Part shown: positions 16,381 to 24,624 of the stretch, piece after piece | Position numbering within the stretch: position 1 is the stretch's first letter | How the letters are laid out: the number at the start of each line of letters is the position of its first letter | NCBI GenBank assembly: GCA_001820685.1 | Contig: MHQP01000014.1 | Span: 1-53,164, forward strand | DNA length: 53,164 nt | Source: Candidatus Sungbacteria bacterium RIFCSPLOWO2_01_FULL_47_32 | Lineage (GTDB): Bacteria; Patescibacteriota; Minisyncoccia; Sungbacterales; GWA2-42-14 | Direction: 5' to 3' | Position numbers and translations under genes: made by a program | Notes under the pieces: generated by a model | Told to the model about the DNA's origin: nothing | Seen by the model: the letters and a program-made list of their open reading frames with translations, nothing else | The model's database searches: none

Positions 16381-16483
16381 GTTAGAGGTTCACCAACGTC
16401 TTTCGTATATGAAATACCGTAAGGCGAAACCGCCTTTGGCTCACAATAATTTTAATAAACAAAAAGAATCTTTAACCTCTAAC
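16381..16483. repeat. 103-bp element with 10-bp perfect inverted ends
   Basis: GTTAGAGGTT (16381-16390) and AACCTCTAAC (16474-16483) bound a non-coding segment directly upstream of the interrupted tRNA-Gln. The GTTAGA core recalls the ends of the 188-bp insert. Confidence 0.55.
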
Positions 16484-16488
16484 GTGGT

Positions 16489-16513
16489 AAAAGCGCCTGT
16501 TACGGCGCCTTTT
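16489..16513 (-). terminator. Terminator after ftsX
   Basis: AAAA-GCGCC pairs with GGCGC-TTTT around a short loop; symmetrical, so it can act on either strand. It lies 31 bp after the ftsX stop. Confidence 0.6.
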
Positions 16514-16544
16514 ATAGTAGCATGAAAAAGATTGTTTTTCAATA

Positions 16545-17438
16545 TTAAACTCTCAAGTACCGGTGCACCGCGATAAAGCTTGAAAAAACTCCGAGAACAA
16601 CTCCAACTCCGATAAGAATTCCACCGAACTGAAGCAGATGTTGCTGATAATACACATGCATATCAATAGATGGGATCACGACAAGGAGCTTGGGAGAAAC
16701 AACCCAGAGAACCGGATAGAAAAGTATAGCGGCAAGGCCCCCGGACGCAATTCCGTGCATAACACCTTCAAACAAGAACGGCCCGCGGATGAACCATGAG
16801 GAGGCCCCGACAAGGCGCATGATATTTATTTCTTCCCTGGCTGACCAGATAGCAATGCGAATTGTGTTGAACGCAACAAGCATGGCAATGGCCGCAAGAA
16901 CAAATATGACGGCAAGTCCGGAATTCCTCACGCCCGCCAAAATTCCGGAGAGGCGGTCGATGACAACCTGATTTTCGTAATAGTTGATCTTATCAACGAT
17001 AGGATATTTTTTATTCTGAAGATAATCGGCGACATCCTGGAGTTTTGTCGGGTCTTTTGCTTTGATATTCAACGTTGCTTCAAGCGGATTTTGGTCAAGC
17101 TCTCCCAACGCATTGATGATGGTTGCGTCATTTTTATGACGGTCTTTGAATTCCGCAAGTACTGCGTCCTGTGAAATATAAGAAACTTCTTTTACGTCGC
17201 TCAATGCCTCAAGACTGTTTTTGATATTCATAATGTCGGACTCGCTCGAATTCGGATAAAAATACACGGCGATGTCTATTTTCCCTTCAAGGTCTCCGAG
17301 AACAACCTGTGCCGCAACCCCCATCAAAATGAGCCCACCAATGACAAACAAGGTCAAGGTCATGACTAAAATGGTGGCGGTTGAAAGCCAGCCGTTCCTC
17401 ACGAACGATACCCAGCTGTTCTTGATAATGCGCTTCAA
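16545..17438 (-). CDS. ftsX: Cell division protein FtsX
   Basis: 297 residues, four membrane helices: one near 20-42 and three after residue 170. The extracytoplasmic loop between the first two (about 55-165) is the ECD that in other bacteria contacts peptidoglycan hydrolase activators. 'IMRLVGASSWFIRGPFLFEG' is the conserved segment after the second helix. FtsX forms the FtsEX complex with the ATPase encoded upstream, linking septal hydrolysis to division. The gap to ftsE is 139 bp of A/T-rich direct and inverted motifs, longer than the usual overlap. Confidence 0.96.
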   Translation of the reverse strand: MKRIIKNSWVSFVRNGWLSTATILVMTLTLFVIGGLILMGVAAQVVLGDLEGKIDIAVYFYPNSSESDIMNIKNSLEALSDVKEVSYISQDAVLAEFKDRHKNDATIINALGELDQNPLEATLNIKAKDPTKLQDVADYLQNKKYPIVDKINYYENQVVIDRLSGILAGVRNSGLAVIFVLAAIAMLVAFNTIRIAIWSAREEINIMRLVGASSWFIRGPFLFEGVMHGIASGGLAAILFYPVLWVVSPKLLVVIPSIDMHVYYQQHLLQFGGILIGVGVVLGVFSSFIAVHRYLRV

Positions 17439-17519
17439 AGTTTGAAAAACACTAATTACTAAGCACTAAAACCTAATCTGATAGTAGCCCCTCAAATAAG
17501 AAAAATCAAATAGGGCTAG

Positions 17520-17577
17520 GTTTTGGAAATTAGAGTTTGAAATTTGTTTAGAAATTAGAATTTCGAATTTAGAAATT
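17520..17577. repeat. A/T-rich repetitive spacer between ftsE and ftsX
   Basis: Repeated TTAGAAATT/AATTTCTAA and TTTGAAATTTG motifs in both orientations. It contains the palindrome AATTCGAAATT-like core (17557-17568 area). No gene; looks like a low-complexity intergenic repeat. Confidence 0.4.
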
Positions 17578-18258
17578 TTAAATGACATACTTGCCTTTTT
17601 CCTCGTCCCGCACAACCTCTCCCTTCTCCATCGTAATGACGCGGCGTCCGAGTTCGTCCACAACTTCTTTGTTGTGGGTTGCGAGAATAATGGTCGTGCC
17701 AAGCTCATTTATCTTCAAAAGAAGCTTAATAATGTCGATGGACGTGATGGGGTCAAGGCTTCCCGTCGGTTCATCCGCCATAATAACTTCCGGCCGATTC
17801 ACGAGCGCCCTCGCAATGGCAACGCGCTGTTTTTCCCCCCCTGAAAGCTCATGCGGAAAATTATCCGCTTTGTCCAAAAGCCCGACAAGGCCGAGTGCTT
17901 CTGGAACGTCTTCCCGGATATCCGAATCTTTCGCTCCGGCGGCTTCCATCGCAAATGCGACGTTTTCGAAAGCAGTTTTATTCGGAAGAAGCTTATAATC
18001 CTGAAAAACAGTCCCAATGCGCCTCCGGACCTTTGGAAGTTCGCCGTATCCGAGGCTCGTTACTTCAAGCCCGTCAAGAAAAATCTTTCCTTCCGTCGGT
18101 TTTTCTTCGGCAATAAGAAGTTTTAAAAGCGTTGATTTCCCCGCACCCGATGCTCCCACAACCGAAACAAATTCTTTCGGCAGAATGCGAAGATTCACAT
18201 TTTTCAATGCGAACTGGGTCGGCGTATAAATTTTTGAAATGTTGTCGAAGACTATCAC
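17578..18258 (-). CDS. ftsE: Cell division ATP-binding protein FtsE
   Basis: 226 residues, a complete ABC ATPase: Walker A GASGAGKST (35-43), Q-loop Gln86, signature LSGGE (138-142), Walker B with Asp162-Glu163, H-loop in 'ILATHNKEVV'. It powers FtsX. It follows prfB by 19 bp on the same strand, so prfB-ftsE-ftsX probably form one transcript, an arrangement known from other bacteria. Confidence 0.97.
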   Translation of the reverse strand: MIVFDNISKIYTPTQFALKNVNLRILPKEFVSVVGASGAGKSTLLKLLIAEEKPTEGKIFLDGLEVTSLGYGELPKVRRRIGTVFQDYKLLPNKTAFENVAFAMEAAGAKDSDIREDVPEALGLVGLLDKADNFPHELSGGEKQRVAIARALVNRPEVIMADEPTGSLDPITSIDIIKLLLKINELGTTIILATHNKEVVDELGRRVITMEKGEVVRDEEKGKYVI

Positions 18259-18277
18259 GGCTTACCGGTCTATTATC

Positions 18278-19376
18278 TTATATCTGTTTTAGTTCTTCTT
18301 TTATAAATTCATCAAGTTCTCCTTCCAAAACTTTTTCGGCTTGCGTTGTTTCGTGTCCCGTGCGGTGGTCTTTTACCATTTTGTAGGGGTGGAGCACATA
18401 GGAGCGTATTTGGTGGCCCCACTCAATGGAGGCGGTTTTGTCGTGGTATGTTTCCCGTTCTTTTTTCTGCTCCTTTAGTTTCTTTTGGTACAATTTTGCC
18501 CGGAGCATTTCCATCGCTATCTCCCGATTTCCCTCCTGTGTTCGCCCGGCCTGCACGGATACGTTGAGACCGGTCGGAACATGCGTGATGCGAACTGCTG
18601 TTTCGCGCTTGTTCACGTTTTGGCCTCCGGGGCCGGACGACCTGAAAAAGTCTATTCTTAATTCATCGGGCTTCAGTTCTACTTCTTCCGGAGCAACAAA
18701 CTCCGGGAGCACCTCAACAAGCGCAAACGACGTGTGGCGAAGACTCTGCGAAGAAAAAGGCGAAATGCGGACAAGCCGATGCACTCCAGATTCTCTTTTT
18801 AAGTATCCGTACGCGTATGCTCCTTTTACTAAAATGGAAACGTTTTTCAGCCCCCAACCGGACGGTCCGTTTTGCTCTCCCCAGTGCTCGTGCACCGCCG
18901 CCGTTCCATATCCGCCTATTTCGGCCCAACGTTCATACATTCTTCGAAGCATTGCCACCCAGTCTTCCGAATCCTTTCCTCCCGCTCCGGCAAAAATTGA
19001 TAAAACCGCATTCCCTTTGTCGTAAGGGTTCGTGAAGCGCTTCAGAAGCATGAATTTATCAAAGTTTTTTTTGAGCTTACGGGCGCGTTCGGCGATTTCA
19101 TTCACCATCCCTTCGTCGGCTATTTGGAGCATCTCGATAAGGCTCCCCACTTCTCCCGCGTATTGCTCATATTCGGCGATTCTTTTTTTCAGCTGGGAAA
19201 GTTCCTGCGATTTTTTCTCGGCGGATTCGCGATGATTCCAGAAATCCGGCTCCGCCATTTCTTTTTCTATTTTGAGAATAGCTTCTTTTGTTTTGAGAAC
19301 GTCAAAGCCATTCCGCGGCATCGCGGATGTTATGATTAAGCTCTGCAAGATTTTGCGTCAATGCTTCCCGTTCCAT
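18278..19376 (-). CDS. prfB: Peptide chain release factor 2, expressed by programmed +1 frameshift
   Basis: The gene starts at ATG 19376, runs 24 codons to CTT-TGA-C and continues in the +1 frame from 19303, giving 365 residues, the normal RF2 length. Domain 3 holds GGQ in 'SSGPGGQNVNKRET' and the stop-recognition motif SPF ('VRISPFSSQSL'). RF2 ends translation at UGA and UAA and controls its own level: scarce RF2 favours the shift at the internal UGA. A frame opening at 19348 in +1 phase is an artefact of ignoring the shift. The presence of RF2 with an in-frame UGA shows that UGA is a stop here, so the alternative UGA-Gly code of some CPR lineages does not apply. Confidence 0.96.
19301..19307 (-). 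promoter_or_regulatory. prfB +1 frameshift site CTTTGAC
   Basis: CTT (19307-19305), in-frame TGA (19304-19302) and C at 19301 form the classical slippery heptamer. The upstream purine-rich GGAATGG is a weak stand-in for the stimulatory Shine-Dalgarno element found in E. coli. Confidence 0.93.
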
Positions 19377-19431
19377 ACTAGGTATACTGTAGCACTTTTG
19401 CGTGAAAAAAGAAAGGGCTGCCTGATTTTTT

Positions 19432-19498
19432 CAGCGCCATCTCCGAGATTCCCCTCTAAAAGCGGGTGAAAAAACAAAAACCTTCACTGTATTCACCC
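19432..19498. repeat. Inverted repeat with a tRNA-like T-arm scrap
   Basis: GGGTGAA (19464-19470) and TTCACCC (19492-19498) form a hairpin. Just before it, CTCCGAGATTC (19441-19451) equals the T arm of the intact tRNA-Thr at 19591-19601 and is followed by CCCCTCTAA, reminiscent of the CCCCGTTAG end of the insert in the tRNA-Gln gene. Possibly a decayed third tRNA/insert junction. Confidence 0.35.
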
Positions 19499-19562
19499 CT
19501 CGCCTTATTCCGGAGCCGAAGGTAGGATTTGAACCCACGACCTACGCGTTACGAAAGTGCTG

Positions 19563-19727
19563 TCCCGATTGATTAAAAAATAAGAGCCGCCTCCGAGATT
19601 CGAACTCGGGACCTTTGCTTTACGAAAGCACTGCTCTACCAGCTGAGCTAAGGCGGCTCTTATTTTTAAAATATCAATCGAGGATCCTCGAAAAATCTAT
19701 CCGGCTTTGCCGAATGATTTTTCGGGA
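19563..19727 (-). mobile_element. 165-bp insert with inverted ends carrying a complete tRNA-Thr
   Basis: Ends TCCCGA (19727-19722) and TCGGGA (19568-19563). Further complementary arms flank the inner tRNA (ATTGAT/ATCAAT and AATAAGA/TCTTATT), so the whole insert folds into one long helix topped by the tRNA. A 36-nt hairpin (19689-19724) and the palindrome TCGAGGATCCTCGA lie on the 5' side. No protein gene. The label is tentative, by analogy with the tRNA-Gln locus. Confidence 0.5.
19585..19657 (-). tRNA. tRNA-Thr (anticodon CGT), complete
   Basis: 72 nt plus discriminator. Acceptor GCCGCCT/AGGCGGC, D arm GCTC..GAGC, anticodon loop TTCGTAA, T arm CCGAG-TTCGAAT-CTCGG. Leader and trailer extend the acceptor helix by at least 7 bp, followed by a T-run, which may also terminate transcription. 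No CCA encoded. Confidence 0.95.
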
Positions 19728-19917
19728 CTCTACCACTGAGCTACTTCGGCATGCTTTTAATTTATTTTTCCGCTACCGGAAACAAAAACCGCCGCCAAAG
19801 AAGACTATTGGAAAGAAGCTCATCCCGCGCCAGACCATGAATAGTTATATAAAACGGAATACATGGCGCAAAGCGAAAGAGGAAACTGGAACGGCACTTT
19901 CTCCAACCTATAACAAA

Positions 19918-19942
19918 AAACAGGCACTGTCCATGCCTGTTT
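19918..19942 (-). terminator. Terminator of the FE-repeat peptide gene
   Basis: Perfect 9-bp stem (19918-19926 with 19934-19942), 7-nt loop, flanked by T-runs on the minus strand side, 69 bp after the stop codon. 19751-19917 holds no gene. Confidence 0.75.
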
Positions 19943-20010
19943 CCATTTTTCAATTGTACATGCCTAAATTATTTTATTAAGCCCTTCCTTGGGAAAAACA
20001 CGCTTTTTTG

Positions 20011-20202
20011 TTATTCAAACGGCGTTCTTGTCTCAAACGGAGGATATCCCTCAAAAATAGGTTGACCTTCAAATATCGGCATATTTCCAAACGGCGGCTC
20101 AGACTCAAAGAGCTGTGCTGAAGCGCCGAACGGATTTAACATAAGGCCAACAAGAAACAACAGAAAAAGCCCGATAAATAGATTTTTTTGAGAAAGAATC
20201 AT
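20011..20202 (-). CDS. Small secreted peptide with Phe-Glu repeats
   Basis: 63 residues. A strong signal peptide (1-29, ending ASA-Q) leaves a 34-residue mature chain made of short units with FE or PF: LFESEPPFG, MPIFEGQ, PIFEGY, PPFETRT, PFE. The mature part is acidic and aromatic with no Cys. Not a family I recognise. Downstream of the PKD-domain gene on the same strand (90 bp gap) and followed by its own terminator, which supports expression. Could be a surface-displayed or self-assembling peptide; that is speculation. Confidence 0.6.
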   Translation of the reverse strand: MILSQKNLFIGLFLLFLVGLMLNPFGASAQLFESEPPFGNMPIFEGQPIFEGYPPFETRTPFE

Positions 20203-20292
20203 ATTGGTTGTACTTCACAGTTACGGATTAATACTTTCACTATACACCGTATACACCTTTCCATTAACCCAAGGAGGCGTTTTGTAAATAGG

Positions 20293-21816
20293 TTATTGAG
20301 GAAGAACTTCTATAAAATCCGGGATACTGTCGTCTTCGGAGTTGTCTCCGGGTATTGAGCACCCGGGATCGCCGGGGTAATCTACCCTGCCGTCCCCGTC
20401 GTTATCGCTTGCGTCGTTACATTCAGTAATCGCGCGCGTGTTTTCGTCAAGAATAGCTGATCTTGAAAGATTTGTCAAGTCTTTAACAGTAAGCCGAAGC
20501 CTGTAGAATCCCGGGTCAAGCGGAGTGTATCCCGGACCGGGAATCGCTGCAGAACTCCCGTTAATGAGTCCTGAAGATCCGGTAAGAAGCGGACACGCTG
20601 CGGGACATAAAACCCATGTCCAAGAATAACTTGCGAGGTTTCCGTCCGAGTCAGTCGCGGAAGCGCCTGCATGGGTATGGGCCGTGCTTACGGTAAGGGT
20701 GTGAGAGGGACCTGGGTAAACGGCTGGCGCCGCCACGGCAGTTTCCGTAAGATTTTGCGATGTCGTCATTCCGGCTGAATCGCTAACAGAAAGCTGTATC
20801 GTGTAATCTCCGGATAACGATACTGGGTACGTCGGCCCGGGTATTGAGACGCTCCCCCCGCTTATTAGAACACCCGCAGGAAGGGCCGGCGGAACATACC
20901 CTGCGGGGAATGAAACCCACGACCAGGTATAGCTTGAGAGATTGCCATCCGAGTCCGTGGTAGAAGCTCCTGCATGAACATGGATTGAACCGGTTAAGAG
21001 AGGAGTATGCGAAGTTCCAGGATATACGACCGGAGGAGAGAATGCCCCGCCGATAGACACGTTATTTGAACAAGCTATAGGTCCGACGGTGTCTACTGTA
21101 TCAGTGACAGTTACCGCGCCCGTCTTCAGTCCACTCGAGAGGTATTGTACTGTGACTACTGTTCCCGTACTGCCTCCAAGCGGCGCATCCCCCGACCACG
21201 CATAGGAGTAAGGCGGCGTACCTCCAGATGCAGTCGCTGTCCAAGTTACATTATCACCGATTGCGGCCGAGGTTGGAGAAACTGAACAGGATGCATCAAG
21301 CGACGGCAGCGGCACACAATTCGGGGTGGGGAATGAGCCATTCTCGGTTTGGATAGTCGTGTAGCCCGCCGCCCCGTCCTGAAGAACCATTGTATACGTA
21401 TAATCGGTGTTACTAACTCCTCCGTTCCAGATCCACGTAGCCCAACATCCGTATCCCGAATTGCTATCAACCGGTGAGCCAAGCAAGTCATATATAGTCA
21501 TGGTTAAGTAACGATTTTCGCATATAAATGATGAATCAGCATGTGAGATAAATCTTAAAGTAACAGATGGAGTTGGTCCCACGCAGGTCGGCCCGGTAAC
21601 GGAACTGCAGGCGGGAACTGAAATTCCAAGGCCTGTCGCCTCTGACCACTTAATATTATTCATCGCGATACTACTTGGTACTCTACCTAACGAAGGAAAT
21701 GAAAAAATGGCGATAGAAATAAGAATACCAACGCAAATAACCACGCCGGCAATATAATTCCGGTTTTTCTTGAAATTCGCTCTTTTTAGGCGTCTAAGCG
21801 CTCGAGTGAAAAGCAT
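20293..21816 (-). CDS. Membrane-anchored PKD-domain surface protein
   Basis: 507 residues. One N-terminal helix (about 22-44) after a basic tail gives a signal-anchor. A PKD-like domain lies at about 175-255 ('GGTPPYSYAWSGDAPLGG'). Two tandem copies of a roughly 100-residue PKD/REJ-like unit follow, each with 'VYPG.SHT', 'HAGAS.TDSDGNL.SY.W.WV'. The C-terminus has the calcium-loop-like motif CNDASDNDGDGRVDYPGDPG. Such architectures are common in extracellular adhesins; the ligand is unknown. The gene may be cotranscribed with the FE-repeat peptide. Confidence 0.8.
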   Translation of the reverse strand: MLFTRALRRLKRANFKKNRNYIAGVVICVGILISIAIFSFPSLGRVPSSIAMNNIKWSEATGLGISVPACSSVTGPTCVGPTPSVTLRFISHADSSFICENRYLTMTIYDLLGSPVDSNSGYGCWATWIWNGGVSNTDYTYTMVLQDGAAGYTTIQTENGSFPTPNCVPLPSLDASCSVSPTSAAIGDNVTWTATASGGTPPYSYAWSGDAPLGGSTGTVVTVQYLSSGLKTGAVTVTDTVDTVGPIACSNNVSIGGAFSPPVVYPGTSHTPLLTGSIHVHAGASTTDSDGNLSSYTWSWVSFPAGYVPPALPAGVLISGGSVSIPGPTYPVSLSGDYTIQLSVSDSAGMTTSQNLTETAVAAPAVYPGPSHTLTVSTAHTHAGASATDSDGNLASYSWTWVLCPAACPLLTGSSGLINGSSAAIPGPGYTPLDPGFYRLRLTVKDLTNLSRSAILDENTRAITECNDASDNDGDGRVDYPGDPGCSIPGDNSEDDSIPDFIEVLPQ

Positions 21817-21894
21817 TTATTTAAATATACCACAATTAAGCGCATCGTCCAAAAGTTATCCACAAGAACACTCTCCTTAACTGGGCTCCCTTAA

Positions 21895-22677
21895 CTACCG
21901 CAAAAAGGAGTTGGCTTGGGCAAGGTTAGAGCTAATCGCTTCCTGGAAAGCCGTCAGACCCGATTCAGCACTACCCGGGCTGTTCCCGGGATAACTCTTC
22001 TGCCAATCACCAAGCGAAAGCCTCTCGGCTAGAGGTAGGGCCTTTTCAAAGGATTCTTTCGCGGCTTTGTATTCCCCAAGATTTAATTCGGCTAGGCCCA
22101 AGGCATTCAAAAGCCATGGATTCCGCTCCGCACCTTTTGCCTTGCTTAGCCCCGCACGCGCGGTATCTTTTGCGTCTTGATATTTAGCTTCCTTTGATAA
22201 AATCCAGGCCAGATCGTTATAGCCAGCCCATTCGCTGGGCGCCCAAAGAGTAAAACGCCTAAAGTCATTTTCTGCACGTTGTAAATCACCATACGTTCCC
22301 CGATATCCATAGATAAGCCCGCGCACATACAGAGAGCGCAGATTTTCAGGATTGGCTTCAATCTCTTTGTTGATTTCTTCAAGCGCCTTTTGAAAATCCC
22401 CTTTTACGAAATAGATCCGCGCCAATTGGAAATGCCCCCAGAGTATTTTGGGATTTATCGAAAGGGCCCGGTCGTAGGCACGTTTGGCATTACCAAGTTC
22501 ATAGGTGGTGCCGCCGAAAAAATAGTCCCCTATTTCCATCAACATGTTTCCGTCTTTTCCTAAAAAAAATGCCGGATAGGACACGCGGTAGTGCGTCCAG
22601 GAAAATTCTGCGATGGTATTGCCCCAGAGCGCAAGCGCTATCATTAAAAAAAGAATGCAAAAAGAGAATCGTTTCAT
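21895..22677 (-). CDS. TPR-repeat membrane protein
   Basis: 260 residues from ATG 22677, which overlaps the upstream stop codon as ATGA and implies translational coupling. An N-terminal hydrophobic segment (1-24) is followed by at least four TPR motifs ('AKRAYDRALSINP', 'ALEEINKEIEANPE', 'AKESFEKALPLAE'). TPRs mediate protein contacts; partner unknown. The frame extends to 22686, but the coupled start is more convincing. Confidence 0.82.
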   Translation of the reverse strand: MKRFSFCILFLMIALALWGNTIAEFSWTHYRVSYPAFFLGKDGNMLMEIGDYFFGGTTYELGNAKRAYDRALSINPKILWGHFQLARIYFVKGDFQKALEEINKEIEANPENLRSLYVRGLIYGYRGTYGDLQRAENDFRRFTLWAPSEWAGYNDLAWILSKEAKYQDAKDTARAGLSKAKGAERNPWLLNALGLAELNLGEYKAAKESFEKALPLAERLSLGDWQKSYPGNSPGSAESGLTAFQEAISSNLAQANSFLR

Positions 22678-22862
22678 TGTTCCCATGGTAGCACCGCGCG
22701 CCCTTTTTGCAAATCAAACTTTAACGCGAGAGAAAAATTTTGTTTCGCTGATTCGTAGCGGCTCTTCCAGTATGCCGCTAACCTATTTTTGTAATAATAA
22801 AAAGCGGCATAGCGCGCTCCAAAAATAGCTCCAACTAAAAACATGGCCTCTAAAACTGCCAA
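22674..22862 (-). CDS. Small membrane protein upstream of the TPR gene
   Basis: Up to 62 residues if the TTG at 22862 is used, 56 from the ATG at 22844. One N-terminal hydrophobic helix with aromatic residues ('FLVGAIFGARYAAFYYY') and a basic C-terminal part containing 'SAKQNFSLALKFDLQKG', which resembles half a TPR. Its ATGA overlap with the TPR gene supports that it is real. Function not recognised. Confidence 0.5.
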   Translation of the reverse strand: MAVLEAMFLVGAIFGARYAAFYYYKNRLAAYWKSRYESAKQNFSLALKFDLQKGRAVLPWEQ

Positions 22863-22925
22863 GATAATTATATTTTTCTTTATTTATAGTCCTTCCATAA
22901 TAACACCCGAGTCTTAGCGGTAAAT

Positions 22926-24389
22926 TTATTTATAAGAATTTAGTGAAACAAGTTTTTCTAACCGTTTTTTTGCCTCTTTAGAAATTTTTTCCTCCCAATT
23001 GCCGGCAAGTTTTTTATTTTCTGGCCTAAGAGAAGTGAAAAAACCTGATGATTGAATAAGATATGTTTCTTTATCTTCATTGGGGACTAAACTTTCCGAA
23101 ACACTAAACTCAAGGTTAATCGTATCACCCGGTATTGTATGAACATACGCTCCTTCTCGGTTCTTAAGATCGCTTGAAACATCTTTGTGCAATCTACCGT
23201 GTTCTGCCATGGTTAAAGGCACTGTTTCTTCTTGGTAATTTTTATCATTCAAAGACTCAATTTTTTGAGATATTCCGGCAAAACCAAGAGAATGTCTTTT
23301 GGATGACTTTATTTTTAGTTCAAGTTTACCTTCAGGGCTGATACCCTCTCTCGGGATTTCAATGATTTCCGTATTGTATTTCCACGCACGCGGTTCAGTA
23401 ACTCCTACCCTTTCAAAAACTCCATCTCTGTCTTTATATTCAATCACAAATGAACAGCCCGACTGCGCCCCAATAAAAAGAGGGCTGGACGCCGTGGCAA
23501 CGGCAATTCCGCCCCATTTTCCGGCTATCCAAGAAGCAACCAGCAATACGGCCATGACCCCAGCACGCGCCAAGTCAAGGCGGCTGATAAGTGAGCGAAA
23601 ACTAAACTGCGACCCGCCAACCCACTCTTCTTCAAATCCTAATTTCCAGTCACGAAGAAATGAAGAAAGTAAAAGATGAGGAGTTTCCTTAGGGTTTAGA
23701 CCGTTAAAAGAAAAATAAAAATCCTCTTTTTTTTGAAATTTAATTCCATCTTCCCCTTCTGTATCGCTTTTAAATATTCTATCCAAATTAAAATGTACCG
23801 CTACGTCTTTTTTATCGGCATTTCTTACCCGTGAAGGAAAAATAATGCTTTTTAGAAAGTCAGTTTTGGGAAGAACGTAATATTTTTTAAATTCAGAGTC
23901 TACAATAACTTCCGTATTTTTAGGGTGCAAAACTCTTTTTAACCGGAGAAATTTAAAAAAACTCTCTTCCGGCTCTATTTCCTGAATCTGGAAAAGCAAC
24001 TTTCCATTGTGCGGTTTTACAGGAGAAGTAATTTTGTAAAGATCCGAACCCACGCGGCCATCTTCGTACATAGCTTTTGCTGTTTCGTACGTGGGCCAAT
24101 AGCTTTTTGGTCTTCCAAAAAGAATGTCATTTTCCAGTTTGTATTTTTTTCCGTCAAAGTAAGCCAAAAAAGGGCAGGAAAGAGGTGGTGGTGGTTCAGG
24201 TTCAGGGGGAGTGGGAACATCCGCATTCGCACTATCTGGCCCCCACAGGGGCCAGGAACTGGCATCTTTTGAAAACTTTTTTCCTTTGACCAGGTTGTTA
24301 ATACTGATGAACGCCCAGCCAAAAAACAAAAGAAGCACCAATAGCAGAGCCTTGATTATGAATTCAAGAGAATTGAAAGTTTTTTTCAT
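22926..24389 (-). CDS. Unrecognised membrane-associated protein with a Cys-Pro-Phe surface domain
   Basis: 487 residues from ATG 24389, chosen because GGAGG stands 11 nt upstream; a TTG-started frame goes to 24407. One N-terminal helix (about 7-30), then a proline-rich linker (PPEPEPPPP) and a domain starting 'SCPFLAYFDGKKYKLENDIL'. A second hydrophobic segment lies near 280-300. The C-terminal third is beta-rich. Similar CPF.Y.DG..Y..EN starts occur in uncharacterised bacterial surface proteins, by memory only. I do not assign a function. It stands alone, with 63 bp to the small membrane protein. Confidence 0.72.
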   Translation of the reverse strand: MKKTFNSLEFIIKALLLVLLLFFGWAFISINNLVKGKKFSKDASSWPLWGPDSANADVPTPPEPEPPPPLSCPFLAYFDGKKYKLENDILFGRPKSYWPTYETAKAMYEDGRVGSDLYKITSPVKPHNGKLLFQIQEIEPEESFFKFLRLKRVLHPKNTEVIVDSEFKKYYVLPKTDFLKSIIFPSRVRNADKKDVAVHFNLDRIFKSDTEGEDGIKFQKKEDFYFSFNGLNPKETPHLLLSSFLRDWKLGFEEEWVGGSQFSFRSLISRLDLARAGVMAVLLVASWIAGKWGGIAVATASSPLFIGAQSGCSFVIEYKDRDGVFERVGVTEPRAWKYNTEIIEIPREGISPEGKLELKIKSSKRHSLGFAGISQKIESLNDKNYQEETVPLTMAEHGRLHKDVSSDLKNREGAYVHTIPGDTINLEFSVSESLVPNEDKETYLIQSSGFFTSLRPENKKLAGNWEEKISKEAKKRLEKLVSLNSYK

Positions 24390-24624
24390 AATCTCATAAT
24401 CCTCCAATTCTTAGATAGAGTAAAGGAGACTTATCCACAAGTATTTCACACTATTTATTTTGAGGTTGCCCAACCGCCAATTGACAAAATACGGTCTCTC
24501 CGGGACAAAAATTTAATTCTTCCCGCACTCTTTTGTAATCGTGAGTCCTCCAAAGCACACATCCCAAACCCCAGAGCTGCGCCTGCGAGATGAACGTTTT
24601 GCCCGACATACCCCTTTTGATAAC

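Larger units (their letters stand above)
19514..19750 (-). tRNA. tRNA-Thr(CGT) gene interrupted after the D-stem by a 165-bp insert
   Basis: The 5' part (19750-19728, 23 nt) covers the acceptor strand GCCGAAG and the D arm up to GAG. The 3' part (19562-19514) supplies the rest of the D-stem (C), anticodon loop TTCGTAA, variable loop, T arm GTGGG-TTCAAAT-CCTAC, acceptor CTTCGGC and discriminator. Joined without the insert the tRNA body is exactly 71 nt plus discriminator, with a perfect 7-bp acceptor stem. The anticodon stem GCACT/CGCGT has two mismatches, so the joined molecule may be defective. No CCA encoded. Pseudogene status is a real possibility. Confidence 0.6.

Noticed and set aside
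18278-19348. prfB starting in the +1 frame at 19348
   Set aside because: The frame-0 start at 19376 with CTT-TGA-C gives the full normal RF2 N-terminus, so the start at 19348 is an artefact.
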